From Oxalobacteraceae bacterium (GTDB lineage Bacteria > Pseudomonadota > Gammaproteobacteria > Burkholderiales > Burkholderiaceae_D), in assembly GCA_027484285.1 (NCBI GenBank), contig JAIXTG010000329.1, positions 1 through 64,000 of the forward strand: a stretch of 64,000 bases of DNA, written 5' to 3'. The notes under the pieces are model-generated. The model was not told the origin of the DNA, made no database searches, and worked only from the letters and a program-made list of their open reading frames with translations. How positions within the stretch are numbered: position 1 is the stretch's first letter; the number at the start of each line of letters is the position of its first letter. Below, piece after piece: positions 9,238 through 18,328 of the stretch. Position numbers and translations under genes: made by a program.

Positions 9238-9704
9238 ACCGTATCTCTCCCGATCAGGCATTGGCCACCCCAGCCGGTGAACTGGCTGAGCTTGCCAGCG
9301 AATCGCTGTTCCAGCTCAAAAACGACGCGACTGATCTTCTTTCCATGGCCAAGGCGATCGTCGAGCACGTCGATCGCGCACTGGACCTCAAGTACGCCGG
9401 CCGCGCTCACCAGCTGCGCCTGGCAGCCGGCAAAGACACCGGCGTCGTCCATTTCGACGACGGGCACGTCCGCATCACCGCCGATCTGCCCAAGAAAGTC
9501 GACTGGGACCAGAAGCGGCTCGCCGAGATCACCCGGCGCATCGCCGCCAACGGTGACGACCCGTCCGAGTACGTGGAGATCAGCTATCGGATCTCGGAAA
9601 CCAAGTTCAACGCGTGGCCCGAGTCGCTCAAGAGCGCCTTCGCTCCGGCACGCACCCTCAAGACCGGCAAGCCGGGCTTTCGTCTCGCTCTGCTTCAGGA
9701 GTAA
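9234..9704 (+). CDS. Phage hypothetical protein
   Basis: Overlapping ORF in early operon. Confidence 0.65.
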   Translation: MNRISPDQALATPAGELAELASESLFQLKNDATDLLSMAKAIVEHVDRALDLKYAGRAHQLRLAAGKDTGVVHFDDGHVRITADLPKKVDWDQKRLAEITRRIAANGDDPSEYVEISYRISETKFNAWPESLKSAFAPARTLKTGKPGFRLALLQE

Positions 9705-9709
9705 TCGCC

Positions 9710-10024
9710 ATGAAAACCAAACCTACGCTGCTCGAACTGCTGCGCAAGCAGCCGGAAATGTATCTCCGTGATCTGCCGGAAAACATCCGCATCCCGGCAC
9801 TGGACGGCAATCGCCCCGACGAAGTCGTGCGTCGCATCGAAGACGCCACCATTGATGACTTGGCATTCGCGATCCAGGGCATGGAGTCGGAATCCCGTCT
9901 GATCCATCGCCGTCTGAGCGGTCTGCGCGACCTGTACGAAATGGCCCGCAAGCGCGGCGCACTCGGCGTGACCACCGTCGCTGACGCGTTCGCCAGCATC
10001 AGCGCCGAGGAGGCCGGCAAATGA
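9710..10024 (+). CDS. Phage hypothetical protein
   Basis: ATG at 9710, overlaps next gene (ATGA). Confidence 0.65.
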   Translation: MKTKPTLLELLRKQPEMYLRDLPENIRIPALDGNRPDEVVRRIEDATIDDLAFAIQGMESESRLIHRRLSGLRDLYEMARKRGALGVTTVADAFASISAEEAGK

Positions 10025-10908
10025 GCCTCCCCATCATTACTGCAGACCAGCGCCTGGCCGAGCGCCGTGGCGTGAAGGGTGTGCTCGTCGGCAAGAGCGG
10101 CATCGGCAAGACGTCACAGCTCTGGACGCTGAAACCCACGGCCACGCTGTTCTTCGATCTCGAGGCTGGGGACTTGGCCGTCGAGGGCTGGGCGGGCGAC
10201 ACGATCCGTCCACGCACCTGGCAGGAGTGTCGTGACTTCGCGGTGTACATAGGCGGACCGAACCCAGCGCTGCGCGACGACCAGCCGTTCAGCCAGGCCC
10301 ACTTCGATGCTGTGTGTGCGCGCTTCGGCGATCCAGCCGTGCTGGACAAGTACGACACCGTGTTCGTCGACTCCATCACCGTGGCCGGACGCCTGTGCCT
10401 GCAATGGTGCAAAGGCCAGCCGCAGGCCTACTCCGAGAAGACCGGCAAACCCGACAGTCGGGGTGCGTATGGGCTGATGGGCCAGGAAATGATCGCCTGG
10501 CTGACCCACCTGCAGCACACGCGCGGCAAGAACGTCTGGTTCGTCGGCATCCTCGACGAGCGCCTCGACGATTTCAATCGCCGGGTGTTCTCGCTGCAGA
10601 TCGACGGCTCCAAGACCGGCCTGGAACTGCCCGGCATCGTCGATGAGGTAGTCACCCTGGCCGAGCTGAAGGCCGATGACGGCGCCAGCTACCGCGCATT
10701 CGTCTGCCACACGCTGAACGCATGGGGATACCCCGCCAAGGACCGCTCCGGGCGGCTCGATCCGATCGAAGAACCGCATCTCGGTCGGTTGATGGAAAAG
10801 ATCGCCGGCCCTGCCAGGCCCGCCGCCGAGCGACTCGACTTCGCGCGCCCCGTGCCATCTGCCGCGCCTGTCCCTAACACCGAATCCACTTCCACTCAGG
10901 AGTCCTAA
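10021..10908 (+). CDS. Phage ATP-binding protein (AAA_24-like, RecA/Sak4 type)
   Basis: Walker A GKSGIGKTSQL; followed by an ssDNA-binding-like gene and helicase. Confidence 0.75.
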   Translation: MSLPIITADQRLAERRGVKGVLVGKSGIGKTSQLWTLKPTATLFFDLEAGDLAVEGWAGDTIRPRTWQECRDFAVYIGGPNPALRDDQPFSQAHFDAVCARFGDPAVLDKYDTVFVDSITVAGRLCLQWCKGQPQAYSEKTGKPDSRGAYGLMGQEMIAWLTHLQHTRGKNVWFVGILDERLDDFNRRVFSLQIDGSKTGLELPGIVDEVVTLAELKADDGASYRAFVCHTLNAWGYPAKDRSGRLDPIEEPHLGRLMEKIAGPARPAAERLDFARPVPSAAPVPNTESTSTQES

Positions 10909-10910
10909 TC

Positions 10911-11513
10911 ATGACCTATTTCGATTTCAATTCCGCTTCCGAACAGACCTCTTTCGACCTGATCCCGAAGGGCACGCTGGTGCGTGTCCGCATGACCATC
11001 AAGCCGGGTGGCTTCGATGATCCGTCGCAAGGCTGGACCGGCGGCTACGCCACTCGCAACGACAACACCGGCTCGGTGTACCTGAACTGCGAGTTCGTTG
11101 TGATGGAGGGCGAGTTCGCCCGTCGCAAGATGTGGTCTCTGATCGGCCTGCACAGCCCGAAGGGCCCTGAGTGGGCGAACATGGGCCGCACCTTCGTCAA
11201 GGCGATCCTGAACTCCGCGCGCGGCGTTCATCCTGGCGACAACAGTCCTGCCGCGCAGAACGCGCGCCGCATCAGCGGGTTTGCCGACCTCGACGGCATC
11301 GAGTTTCTCGGCAAGGTCGACTGGGACAAAGACCAGAACGGCCAGGACAAGAGCGTTATCAAGGCCGCGATCACGCCCGACCACAAGGACTACGCCGCCC
11401 TCATGGGCGGGGCCGCAAAGCCTGCGGTGTCAGGGGCCGCCAACGGGTCGAACGCGTATGCCCAGGCTACGGGACGTGCCTCCGTGCCGGGTCGCCCGAG
11501 CTGGGCACAGTAA
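10911..11513 (+). CDS. Phage recombination-associated protein, possibly ssDNA-binding
   Basis: Position between the ATPase and helicase; composition resembles the phage DUF669-like class. Confidence 0.55.
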   Translation: MTYFDFNSASEQTSFDLIPKGTLVRVRMTIKPGGFDDPSQGWTGGYATRNDNTGSVYLNCEFVVMEGEFARRKMWSLIGLHSPKGPEWANMGRTFVKAILNSARGVHPGDNSPAAQNARRISGFADLDGIEFLGKVDWDKDQNGQDKSVIKAAITPDHKDYAALMGGAAKPAVSGAANGSNAYAQATGRASVPGRPSWAQ

Positions 11514-11526
11514 GGGGGACGCCGCC

Positions 11527-13203
11527 ATGATGCTTCGCCCCCGCCAAGCCCTGTTGGTCGAGCGCTCCCTGGCGGCTCTCGCCCAACACGGCAACACGCT
11601 GTCTGTTGGCCCCACCGGGTCGGGCAAGACCATCATGCTGTCGGCGGTGGCCGGCAGCCTGTTGGCCGAGCCAGATGCCAAAGCCTGCATCCTCGCCCAC
11701 CGCGACGAACTGACTGGCCAGAACCTGACCAAATTCGCTCGGGTGAATCCGGGCATCAGCACCTCCGTGTTTGATGCCAAGGACAAATCCTGGTCAGGGC
11801 GCGCCACGTTCGCGATGGTGCAAACGCTGTCGCGTGACAACCATCTCGCCGCGATACCAGCGCTCGATCTGCTGGTGATCGATGAGGCACACCATGCGGC
11901 ATCGGCGTCTTACCGTCGTGTGATCGATCGGGTGCTGGACAAGAGCCCGAACGCTCAGATCTTCGGCGTCACCGCGACACCTGCCCGCAGCGATGGCAAG
12001 GGACTGCGGGAGGTTTTCAGCAACGTCGCGGACCAAATCACGCTGGGCGAGTTGATTGCCTCCGGCCATCTCGTGCCACCCCGCACCTTTGTCATCGATG
12101 TCGGCGCCCAGGAACAACTGACGCGAGTTCGTCGCACGGCCACCGACTTCGACATGACGGAAGTCGAGGCCATTCTGAACAAGACGCCCATCACCGATGC
12201 CGTGATCCGTCATTGGCGCGAGAAGGCCGGCGACCGCAAGACGATCGTGTTCTGCTCGACCGTTGCCCATGCCGAGTGCGTGCGCCAGGCATTTCACGAC
12301 GCCGGGGTGCCTACCGTGATCGTGCACGGCGAGCTGTCCGATGCGGAGCGCAAGGCGCGCCTTGCAGAGTACGAGTCCGGCGCCGCACAGGTGGTCGTCA
12401 ATGTGGCCGTGCTCACGGAGGGCTACGACTTCACGCCTACGTCGTGTGTTGTTCTGCTGCGACCCAGCTCGCACAAGTCGACGCTGACCCAGATGATCGG
12501 GCGCGGCCTGCGCACCATCGATCCTACCGAGCATCCCGGCGTCATCAAGACCGACTGCGTGGTCCTGGACTTCGGCACCGCGACCTTGATGCACGGTTCA
12601 TTGGAACAGGACGTCAACCTCGACGGACACCAGCATCACGGCGAAGCGCCCACCAAGGACTGCCCGTCTTGTGAAGCCACCGTCCCGCTCGGTTGCCGCG
12701 AATGCCCGCTGTGCGGCTTCGTCTGGGAGAACGAGACCACCGAGGAAGGAGATGCGCTGGCCGATTTCGTGATGACCGAGATCGATCTGCTCAAGCGCTC
12801 CAACTTCCGCTGGTGCGACCTGTTCGGCTGCGACGACGCGCTGATGGCGACCGGCTTCAACGCATGGGGTGGCGTGTTCTTCCTGAATGGACGCTGGCAC
12901 GCCGTGGGCGGTGGCAAGGATCTGCAGCCACGCTTGCTGGCCGTCGGCGACCGCACCGTCTGCATGGCCAAGGCCGATGACTGGCTGAACGACCGCGAGT
13001 CGGCGGATTCCGCGCACAAGACCCGGCGCTGGCTGAACGAGCCGCCTACGCCCAAGCAACTGCAGTATCTGCCGCAGGCGCTGCGCGCCGACTTTGGCAT
13101 GACACGTTATCAAGCCTCGGCGCTGCTGTCCTTCCAGTTCAACAAGTCGTCGATTCAGCGCCTCGTGGTGGCTGCCAACGATGCCCACCGGGAGGCCGCG
13201 TGA
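11527..13203 (+). CDS. DEAD/DEAH-box helicase (SF2)
   Basis: GPTGSGKTIML, VIDEAHHA, TATPARSDGKGL, QMIGRGLR motifs. Confidence 0.9.
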   Translation: MMLRPRQALLVERSLAALAQHGNTLSVGPTGSGKTIMLSAVAGSLLAEPDAKACILAHRDELTGQNLTKFARVNPGISTSVFDAKDKSWSGRATFAMVQTLSRDNHLAAIPALDLLVIDEAHHAASASYRRVIDRVLDKSPNAQIFGVTATPARSDGKGLREVFSNVADQITLGELIASGHLVPPRTFVIDVGAQEQLTRVRRTATDFDMTEVEAILNKTPITDAVIRHWREKAGDRKTIVFCSTVAHAECVRQAFHDAGVPTVIVHGELSDAERKARLAEYESGAAQVVVNVAVLTEGYDFTPTSCVVLLRPSSHKSTLTQMIGRGLRTIDPTEHPGVIKTDCVVLDFGTATLMHGSLEQDVNLDGHQHHGEAPTKDCPSCEATVPLGCRECPLCGFVWENETTEEGDALADFVMTEIDLLKRSNFRWCDLFGCDDALMATGFNAWGGVFFLNGRWHAVGGGKDLQPRLLAVGDRTVCMAKADDWLNDRESADSAHKTRRWLNEPPTPKQLQYLPQALRADFGMTRYQASALLSFQFNKSSIQRLVVAANDAHREAA

Positions 13204-13622
13204 AATGTGCAGTCTGCTTCCGCAAAGCCAAGGGCTTCGGCTACTTCAATCCACGCCTGCCGCGCAGCGATCCACGCCGTTACTCGGACCGATGGGTGTT
13301 CTGCTCCATGCGCTGCCAGAACGCATTTTCACGACTCATGGTAAAGACCGGAGGTCACATGATCGACCCGAGTGACATGGAGCTGGCTGCTATGGCGTCC
13401 TGCCTGGCGCCGCTTGGAGAGTACGTCGGCGCCATCGGCATGCAGCGCCCGCTGGCGGACTACAGCAAAGACGAAGTGCTGATGCTGATCGACGTCGTGG
13501 TGACCGCCTACCAGGAACACATGCTCGTCGAGCACGCGCGGATGGCGGAGAAGGACCGCGCTTTTCTTGAGGAGCGACTCGCCCGCCAAGGCAAATCGGT
13601 TTCGACGGGGGTGCCGTTCTGA
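13200..13622 (+). CDS. DUF6511-like phage protein with N-terminal Cys pairs
   Basis: MKCAVCFRKAKGFGYFNPR...FCSMRCQNAF. Confidence 0.6.
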   Translation: MKCAVCFRKAKGFGYFNPRLPRSDPRRYSDRWVFCSMRCQNAFSRLMVKTGGHMIDPSDMELAAMASCLAPLGEYVGAIGMQRPLADYSKDEVLMLIDVVVTAYQEHMLVEHARMAEKDRAFLEERLARQGKSVSTGVPF

Positions 13623-14377
13623 TGCTGGACTTCAATCACCGCCCCAAGATCCACGAGCAGATCGGCGCGCTCATCGATACCGCGCTGAGCGCCGAACGTG
13701 ACACCCAACCCCGGCGCAACTATCTCGGCGCGTCGCGGTTGGGCGTTGCCTGCGAGAGGGCGCTGCAATACGAGTATCTGCAGACACCGGTCGATCCTGG
13801 CCGGGACATGCCAGGTCGCGTTCTGCGCGTCTTCGAGGTGGGCCATGTCCTCGAAGAATTGGCCATCCGCTGGCTGCGCATGGCCGGATTCGATCTGTAC
13901 ACGCAAAAGGCCAGTGGCGGTCAGTTCGGCTTTTCCGTCGCAGGCGGCCGCATCCAAGGCCACGTCGATGGTGTGCTGAACGGCGGTCCCGCAGCGCTAG
14001 GAATGAGCTATCCGGCCCTGTGGGAGTGCAAGACCATGAACGACAAATCCTGGCGGGACACGGTCAAGCACGGCGTCAGCAAATCCAAACCGGTTTATGC
14101 CGCGCAGATGGCCATCTATCAGGCCTACATGGAGGCCAGCGTTCCGGGCATCTCTGCGAACCCGGCGTTGTTCACCGCCATCAACAAGGACTCCGAAGAG
14201 ATCTGGTTCGAGCTGGTGCCGTTCGACGGCGGCCTGGCGCAGCGTATGTCCGATCGCGCGGTTCGGGTCATCACGGCAACGGACAGCCAGGAACTCCTGC
14301 CGCGCCATGCGACCACGCCAACGCATGTCGAGTGCAAGTTCTGCCCCTGGCAGGACCGCTGTTGGAGTTCGACATGA
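13622..14377 (+). CDS. PD-(D/E)XK-type (Cas4/RecB-like) exonuclease
   Basis: GHVDGVL...LWECKTMND...VYAAQMAIYQ...CKFCPWQDRC. Confidence 0.75.
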   Translation: MLDFNHRPKIHEQIGALIDTALSAERDTQPRRNYLGASRLGVACERALQYEYLQTPVDPGRDMPGRVLRVFEVGHVLEELAIRWLRMAGFDLYTQKASGGQFGFSVAGGRIQGHVDGVLNGGPAALGMSYPALWECKTMNDKSWRDTVKHGVSKSKPVYAAQMAIYQAYMEASVPGISANPALFTAINKDSEEIWFELVPFDGGLAQRMSDRAVRVITATDSQELLPRHATTPTHVECKFCPWQDRCWSST

Positions 14378-16563
14378 TGGCCGACAACATCATCTGGCTC
14401 GACTTCAATGACGCGCCCGAGCAGCGCGACGAACTGACCTCTGACACCGATGCCTTGCGCGCTGGCTTGCTGGATCGACTTGAGGCCGTCCTCCACTACC
14501 TGTTTCCGCAGGGGCGCATCCGGGGTGGCAAGTTCTACGTCGGTGATGTCGATGGCAACCCGGGTAAGAGTCTGGTGGTTGAGCTGGACGGACCACGGCG
14601 AGGCCTGTGGAAAGACTTCTCCACCGACGAGGGCGGCGACATCATCGATCTGTGGGCGCGGTCGCAAGGTCGCTCCGCCCGGGCAGACTTCCCTCGCATC
14701 GCTGGTGAGATCCGGCAGTGGCTCGGTCTTGCACAACCGAACATCACGCCAATGCGCCGCGATGTTCGCAGCGTGCCGATGGATGAACTCGGCGCTTACA
14801 CCGCCAAGTGGGACTATCTGTCACCCGAAGGCGAACTGATCGCCTGCGTCTACCGCTACGACCCACCGACGGGCAAGGAATATCGCCCCTGGGATGTCCG
14901 CGCCCGCATGTGGCGCGCCCCCGACCCCAGGCCGCTTTACAACCAACCGGCCATCGCGAAAGCGCGAGAGGTCGTCCTGGTCGAAGGCGAGAAGTGTGCG
15001 GCTGCGTTGATCGCCTCCGGCATTGCCGCCACCACCGCAATGAACGGCGCCAAGGCACCAGTCGACAAAACCGACTGGCGTCCATTAGCCGGGAAATCCG
15101 TGGTCATCTGGCCGGACCGGGATGCACCCGGTTGGGACTACGCCGAGAGCGCGGCTCGCGCTTGCGTGGTGGCGGGCAGCACATCCGTGGCCATCCTGGT
15201 GCCGCCCGCCGACAAGCCGGCCAAGTGGGATGCCGCAGACGCTGTCGAAGAAGGCTTCGACTGCGCGGCATTCATCGCCGAGGGTGACCGACGGATCGTA
15301 AAGGCTGCGGCTCCTTCTCTGCCTACCTTCACGCTCGGCGAACTGCTCGACGATAACTCACCGCTGCCACCCGATCTGATCTCTCCGCGCGTGCTGACGC
15401 CGGCTGGCATGTTGGTGTTCGGCGGTGCGCCCAAGGTCGGCAAGAGCGACTTCCTGCTGTCTTGGTTGGCGCACATGGCGGCTGGCGCTGTATTCCTCGG
15501 CATGCAGCCACCCCGTCCGCTGCGCGTGTTTTACCTGCAGGCCGAGGTCCAGTACCACTACCTGCGCGAGCGCGTGAAGGACGTGCGCCTGCCGTCCCAT
15601 CGGCTCTTGGATGCCCGCGCCAACTTCGTGGCCACACCGCAGTTGCGGCTGGTGCTCGATGACGCAGGACTGGCACAGGTGATCCCGGCGATCGCGCAGG
15701 CTTTCGGCGGCGAGCCTCCCGACATCATCGCCATCGATCCGATCCGCAATGTGTTCGACGGCGGCGACGCCGGCGGCGAGAACGATAACGGCGCCATGCT
15801 GTTCTTCCTGTCCCAGCGGGTGGAGCGCATTCGCCAGGCGGTCAATCCCGACGCTGGGATCATTCTTGCGCACCACACCCGGAAACTGGGCAAGAAGCAG
15901 TTCGAGGAGGACCCGTTTCAGGCACTGGCCGGCGCGGGAAGTCTGCGCGGCTACTACTCGACCGGGATGTTGTTGTTCAGGCCCGACGAGACCAGAACGA
16001 CCCGCCAGCTGATCTTCGAGCTGCGCAATGGCGCGGGTATCCCGCAACGGCACGTCGACAAGATCAACGGCGAGTGGCGCGAGGTCGATGCCAACGAGCG
16101 GCTGGTGATGAAGGACTACGGCGAGCGCTTGGATGCCGAGCGCCGCCGCAAGCGCGACGCCATCCTTCAGATCTTGTTCGAGGAGGCCAGCAACGGGCGA
16201 TGCTACACCGCCAATCAGTTCGCGGAGTCCTTCGAGGGCAAGGCAGGCCTGGGCGGCGAGCGCACCATCCGCGAACGCGTCTCCGCGCTCTCGACGCAGG
16301 GCTACATCAAATACTTCCGCAACGCTGCGGACTACGGTCTGCCGTCCAGCGGCCGCACCAAGTTCGGCTATCTCTGCGTCGAAGGCATGGTGCTGCGCAT
16401 GCCTGCGGGCGATGTCGACACGGCCACCGGCGAGTTGCCGATGCGCGAGTACACGGTACTCCCGACCCATTACAAGTGCCCGCATTCCGGCGCCTCGATG
16501 CCTGTCGAGAACCCCGACGTGTGGGTCTACCACGACGAATTGAACGACCCGGAGGCCTCATGA
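14374..16563 (+). CDS. Phage primase/helicase: TOPRIM-like N-term plus RepA/AAA_25 ATPase
   Basis: VVLVEGEKCAAALIASG; FGGAPKVGKSDFLLSWLAHMA; start ATG 14374. Confidence 0.8.
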   Translation: MMADNIIWLDFNDAPEQRDELTSDTDALRAGLLDRLEAVLHYLFPQGRIRGGKFYVGDVDGNPGKSLVVELDGPRRGLWKDFSTDEGGDIIDLWARSQGRSARADFPRIAGEIRQWLGLAQPNITPMRRDVRSVPMDELGAYTAKWDYLSPEGELIACVYRYDPPTGKEYRPWDVRARMWRAPDPRPLYNQPAIAKAREVVLVEGEKCAAALIASGIAATTAMNGAKAPVDKTDWRPLAGKSVVIWPDRDAPGWDYAESAARACVVAGSTSVAILVPPADKPAKWDAADAVEEGFDCAAFIAEGDRRIVKAAAPSLPTFTLGELLDDNSPLPPDLISPRVLTPAGMLVFGGAPKVGKSDFLLSWLAHMAAGAVFLGMQPPRPLRVFYLQAEVQYHYLRERVKDVRLPSHRLLDARANFVATPQLRLVLDDAGLAQVIPAIAQAFGGEPPDIIAIDPIRNVFDGGDAGGENDNGAMLFFLSQRVERIRQAVNPDAGIILAHHTRKLGKKQFEEDPFQALAGAGSLRGYYSTGMLLFRPDETRTTRQLIFELRNGAGIPQRHVDKINGEWREVDANERLVMKDYGERLDAERRRKRDAILQILFEEASNGRCYTANQFAESFEGKAGLGGERTIRERVSALSTQGYIKYFRNAADYGLPSSGRTKFGYLCVEGMVLRMPAGDVDTATGELPMREYTVLPTHYKCPHSGASMPVENPDVWVYHDELNDPEAS

Positions 16564-16578
16564 ACATTGCCCAATCGG

Positions 16579-16776
16579 CAGTTGGCAGCAGCGTTGCCAA
16601 CTGCACTCACGTCCTTGCCAACTACACGCAGTTGGCAAACCCCTGCCAACTGGAATCCCTGGCAAATCAAGGCGCTGCCGGAATTACCCCGCAGTTGGCA
16701 GTTGGCAACGCTGCCAACTTGCCAACTGGCGCAAACCCGCGTGGTTGCTGGACTTTCTCGCGTTCTCCAGTTGGCG
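16579..16776. repeat. Cluster of CAGTTGGCA / TGCCAACTG repeats in both orientations
   Basis: (C)AGTTGGCA at 16579, 16629, 16692, 16701 and CAGTTGGC at 16769; TGCCAACT(G) at 16595, 16616, 16644, 16712, 16720. Confidence 0.8.
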
Positions 16777-16792
16777 AAAACTCCCCTTCCTA

Positions 16793-16834
16793 CTACGTAG
16801 GAGAGGGACCCGAAGGTCCCTCCACCCTACGTAG
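16793..16834. other. Nested palindrome/hairpin
   Basis: CTACGTAG (16793-16800), GAGGGACC-CGAA-GGTCCCTC (16803-16822), CTACGTAG (16827-16834). Confidence 0.75.
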
Positions 16835-16877
16835 GGGGCTTGCCGGCCACCCCGGATCAGATCATCGGCGGCCATCC

Positions 16878-17339
16878 ATGCCCTCGATCCTGGCACTGGA
16901 TCTCGGCACCCAGACAGGCTGGGCGCTGCGCGACCGAGATGGCGCAGTGACCAGCGGATCGGAATCCTTCAAGCCGCAACGCTTCGAGGGTGGCGGCATG
17001 CGCTACCTGCGATTCAAACGCTGGCTCACCGAGATCAAGCAGTCCTGCGACGGCATCGACGCCGTGTACTTCGAGGAGGTGCGCCGCCACGCCGGGGTCG
17101 ATGCAGCCCACGCCTACGGCGGCTTCATGGCCCACCTCACCGCATGGTGCGAGCACCACCAGATCCCGTACCAAGGCGTCTCGGTGGGTACGATCAAGAA
17201 GCACGCCACCGGCAAGGGCAACGCGAACAAGGATCAGATGATCAGCGCCGCCCGGTTGCGTGGCCACGCACCGGCTGACGATAACGAAGCCGATGCCATT
17301 GCGCTGTTGCACTGGGCCATCGAGACGCTGGAGGTGTGA
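16878..17339 (+). CDS. RuvC-like Holliday-junction resolvase
   Basis: MPSILALDLGTQTGWAL...YFEEVRRHAGVDAAHAYGG...DDNEADAIALLHWA. Confidence 0.8.
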   Translation: MPSILALDLGTQTGWALRDRDGAVTSGSESFKPQRFEGGGMRYLRFKRWLTEIKQSCDGIDAVYFEEVRRHAGVDAAHAYGGFMAHLTAWCEHHQIPYQGVSVGTIKKHATGKGNANKDQMISAARLRGHAPADDNEADAIALLHWAIETLEV

Positions 17340-17340
17340 G

Positions 17341-17553
17341 ATGAAGGTTCCGACTCCCGCCTACCGCTGTGCCCTGGCTCGACTGCAACCCGATCCGCGC
17401 CCCGATCCGGAGCAGATCAAGCGTGAGGGCTGGCGCGACCAGCAGATCCTGGTGATCTCGCCCGACGACGCACGGCTCGACTGGGTCGAACGCGAACTGC
17501 TGCGCCGGATCGGCGATCGGCTGTACGGGGCGAAGGAGCGTCGACATGGCTGA
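17341..17553 (+). CDS. Phage hypothetical protein
   Basis: ATG at 17341 directly after RuvC-like stop. Confidence 0.55.
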   Translation: MKVPTPAYRCALARLQPDPRPDPEQIKREGWRDQQILVISPDDARLDWVERELLRRIGDRLYGAKERRHG

Positions 17554-17950
17554 ATGGACGATCGAAACCGTGGCCGACCGGTTCATCGAGGCCGCAAGAA
17601 CCGCCCACCGCCTTCCTCCGGTTCGCGTGCAGGGCTACTTCAACTGCTGGCCGGCGATCAAACGCATGCCATGGGAAAACCTCGGCGCAGAGCCACCGGT
17701 CTACCGCTTTCCTCCCGATCCTGTGGCCATCGACCGGATGCTGGAGACCATGCGGTGGGTCCAGTGGCTGGAAGAAGAACAGCGACACCTGGTCTGGATG
17801 CGGGCGCAGCGGTACCCGTGGAAAGAAGTCTGCTGCCGCTTCGCCTGTGATCGAACCACTGCCTGGCGTCGTTGGCAGGCGGCACTGGCGATCGTGGTCG
17901 AGCAGCTGCAAGCCGCGAGGAGACATGGAGCGACAGCCAATTCGCGCTGA
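17546..17950 (+). CDS. DUF6362-like HTH phage protein
   Basis: WTIETVADRFIEAARTAHRLPPVRVQGYFNCWPAI...WKEVCCRFACDRTTAWRRW. Confidence 0.7.
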   Translation: MAEWTIETVADRFIEAARTAHRLPPVRVQGYFNCWPAIKRMPWENLGAEPPVYRFPPDPVAIDRMLETMRWVQWLEEEQRHLVWMRAQRYPWKEVCCRFACDRTTAWRRWQAALAIVVEQLQAARRHGATANSR

Positions 17951-18214
17951 CGTTGCGTGTAGTTGCGAGCCGTTGCAAAGCCACTCGGAGTCCTGCGGAA
18001 CGCTGCGGGTTTTGACGCCTTTTCGGCGTGCAACATCCGGAGGTTTTTTCGCTAGTATTACAGCTAATCTCGCGAGCGAAGTACGTCTGAAGGCCACAGC
18101 ACAGTCTGTGGCCTTCGTCGTTTCCAGCCCGCGATGGCCACGCCCATTGCCACGGGTCCTTTCTGGCCACCAAGCCATGCGGGGGGCGCGAGCGCGGCGC
18201 TTTTTTAGCGTCAG

Positions 18215-18267
18215 GGTGCGAACCAAGGTTCGCACAGTTCGCAGTTCGCACCCCGCCAGTTCGCACC
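18215..18267. repeat. AGTTCGCA repeats with one inverted pair
   Basis: GGTGCGAACC-AA-GGTTCGCAC, then AGTTCGCA at 18236, 18243 and 18258. Confidence 0.75.
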
Positions 18268-18276
18268 AACCCCAAA

Positions 18277-18306
18277 AACCCGCCCACGGCTTGTCGTCGG
18301 CGGGTT
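18277..18306 (+). terminator. Hairpin upstream of methyltransferase genes
   Basis: AACCCGCC-loop-GGCGGGTT followed by TCTCTATTTT. Confidence 0.55.
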
Positions 18307-18328
18307 CTCTATTTTCAGGACACCCTCT

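Noticed and set aside
15358-16533. 391-aa minus-strand ORF
   Set aside because: Antisense shadow of the primase/helicase gene, typical in high-GC DNA; no recognisable domain.
18089-18116. GAAGGCCACA...TGTGGCCTTC hairpin as intrinsic terminator
   Set aside because: Strong stem but followed by GTCGTTTCC, not a T tract; function undetermined.
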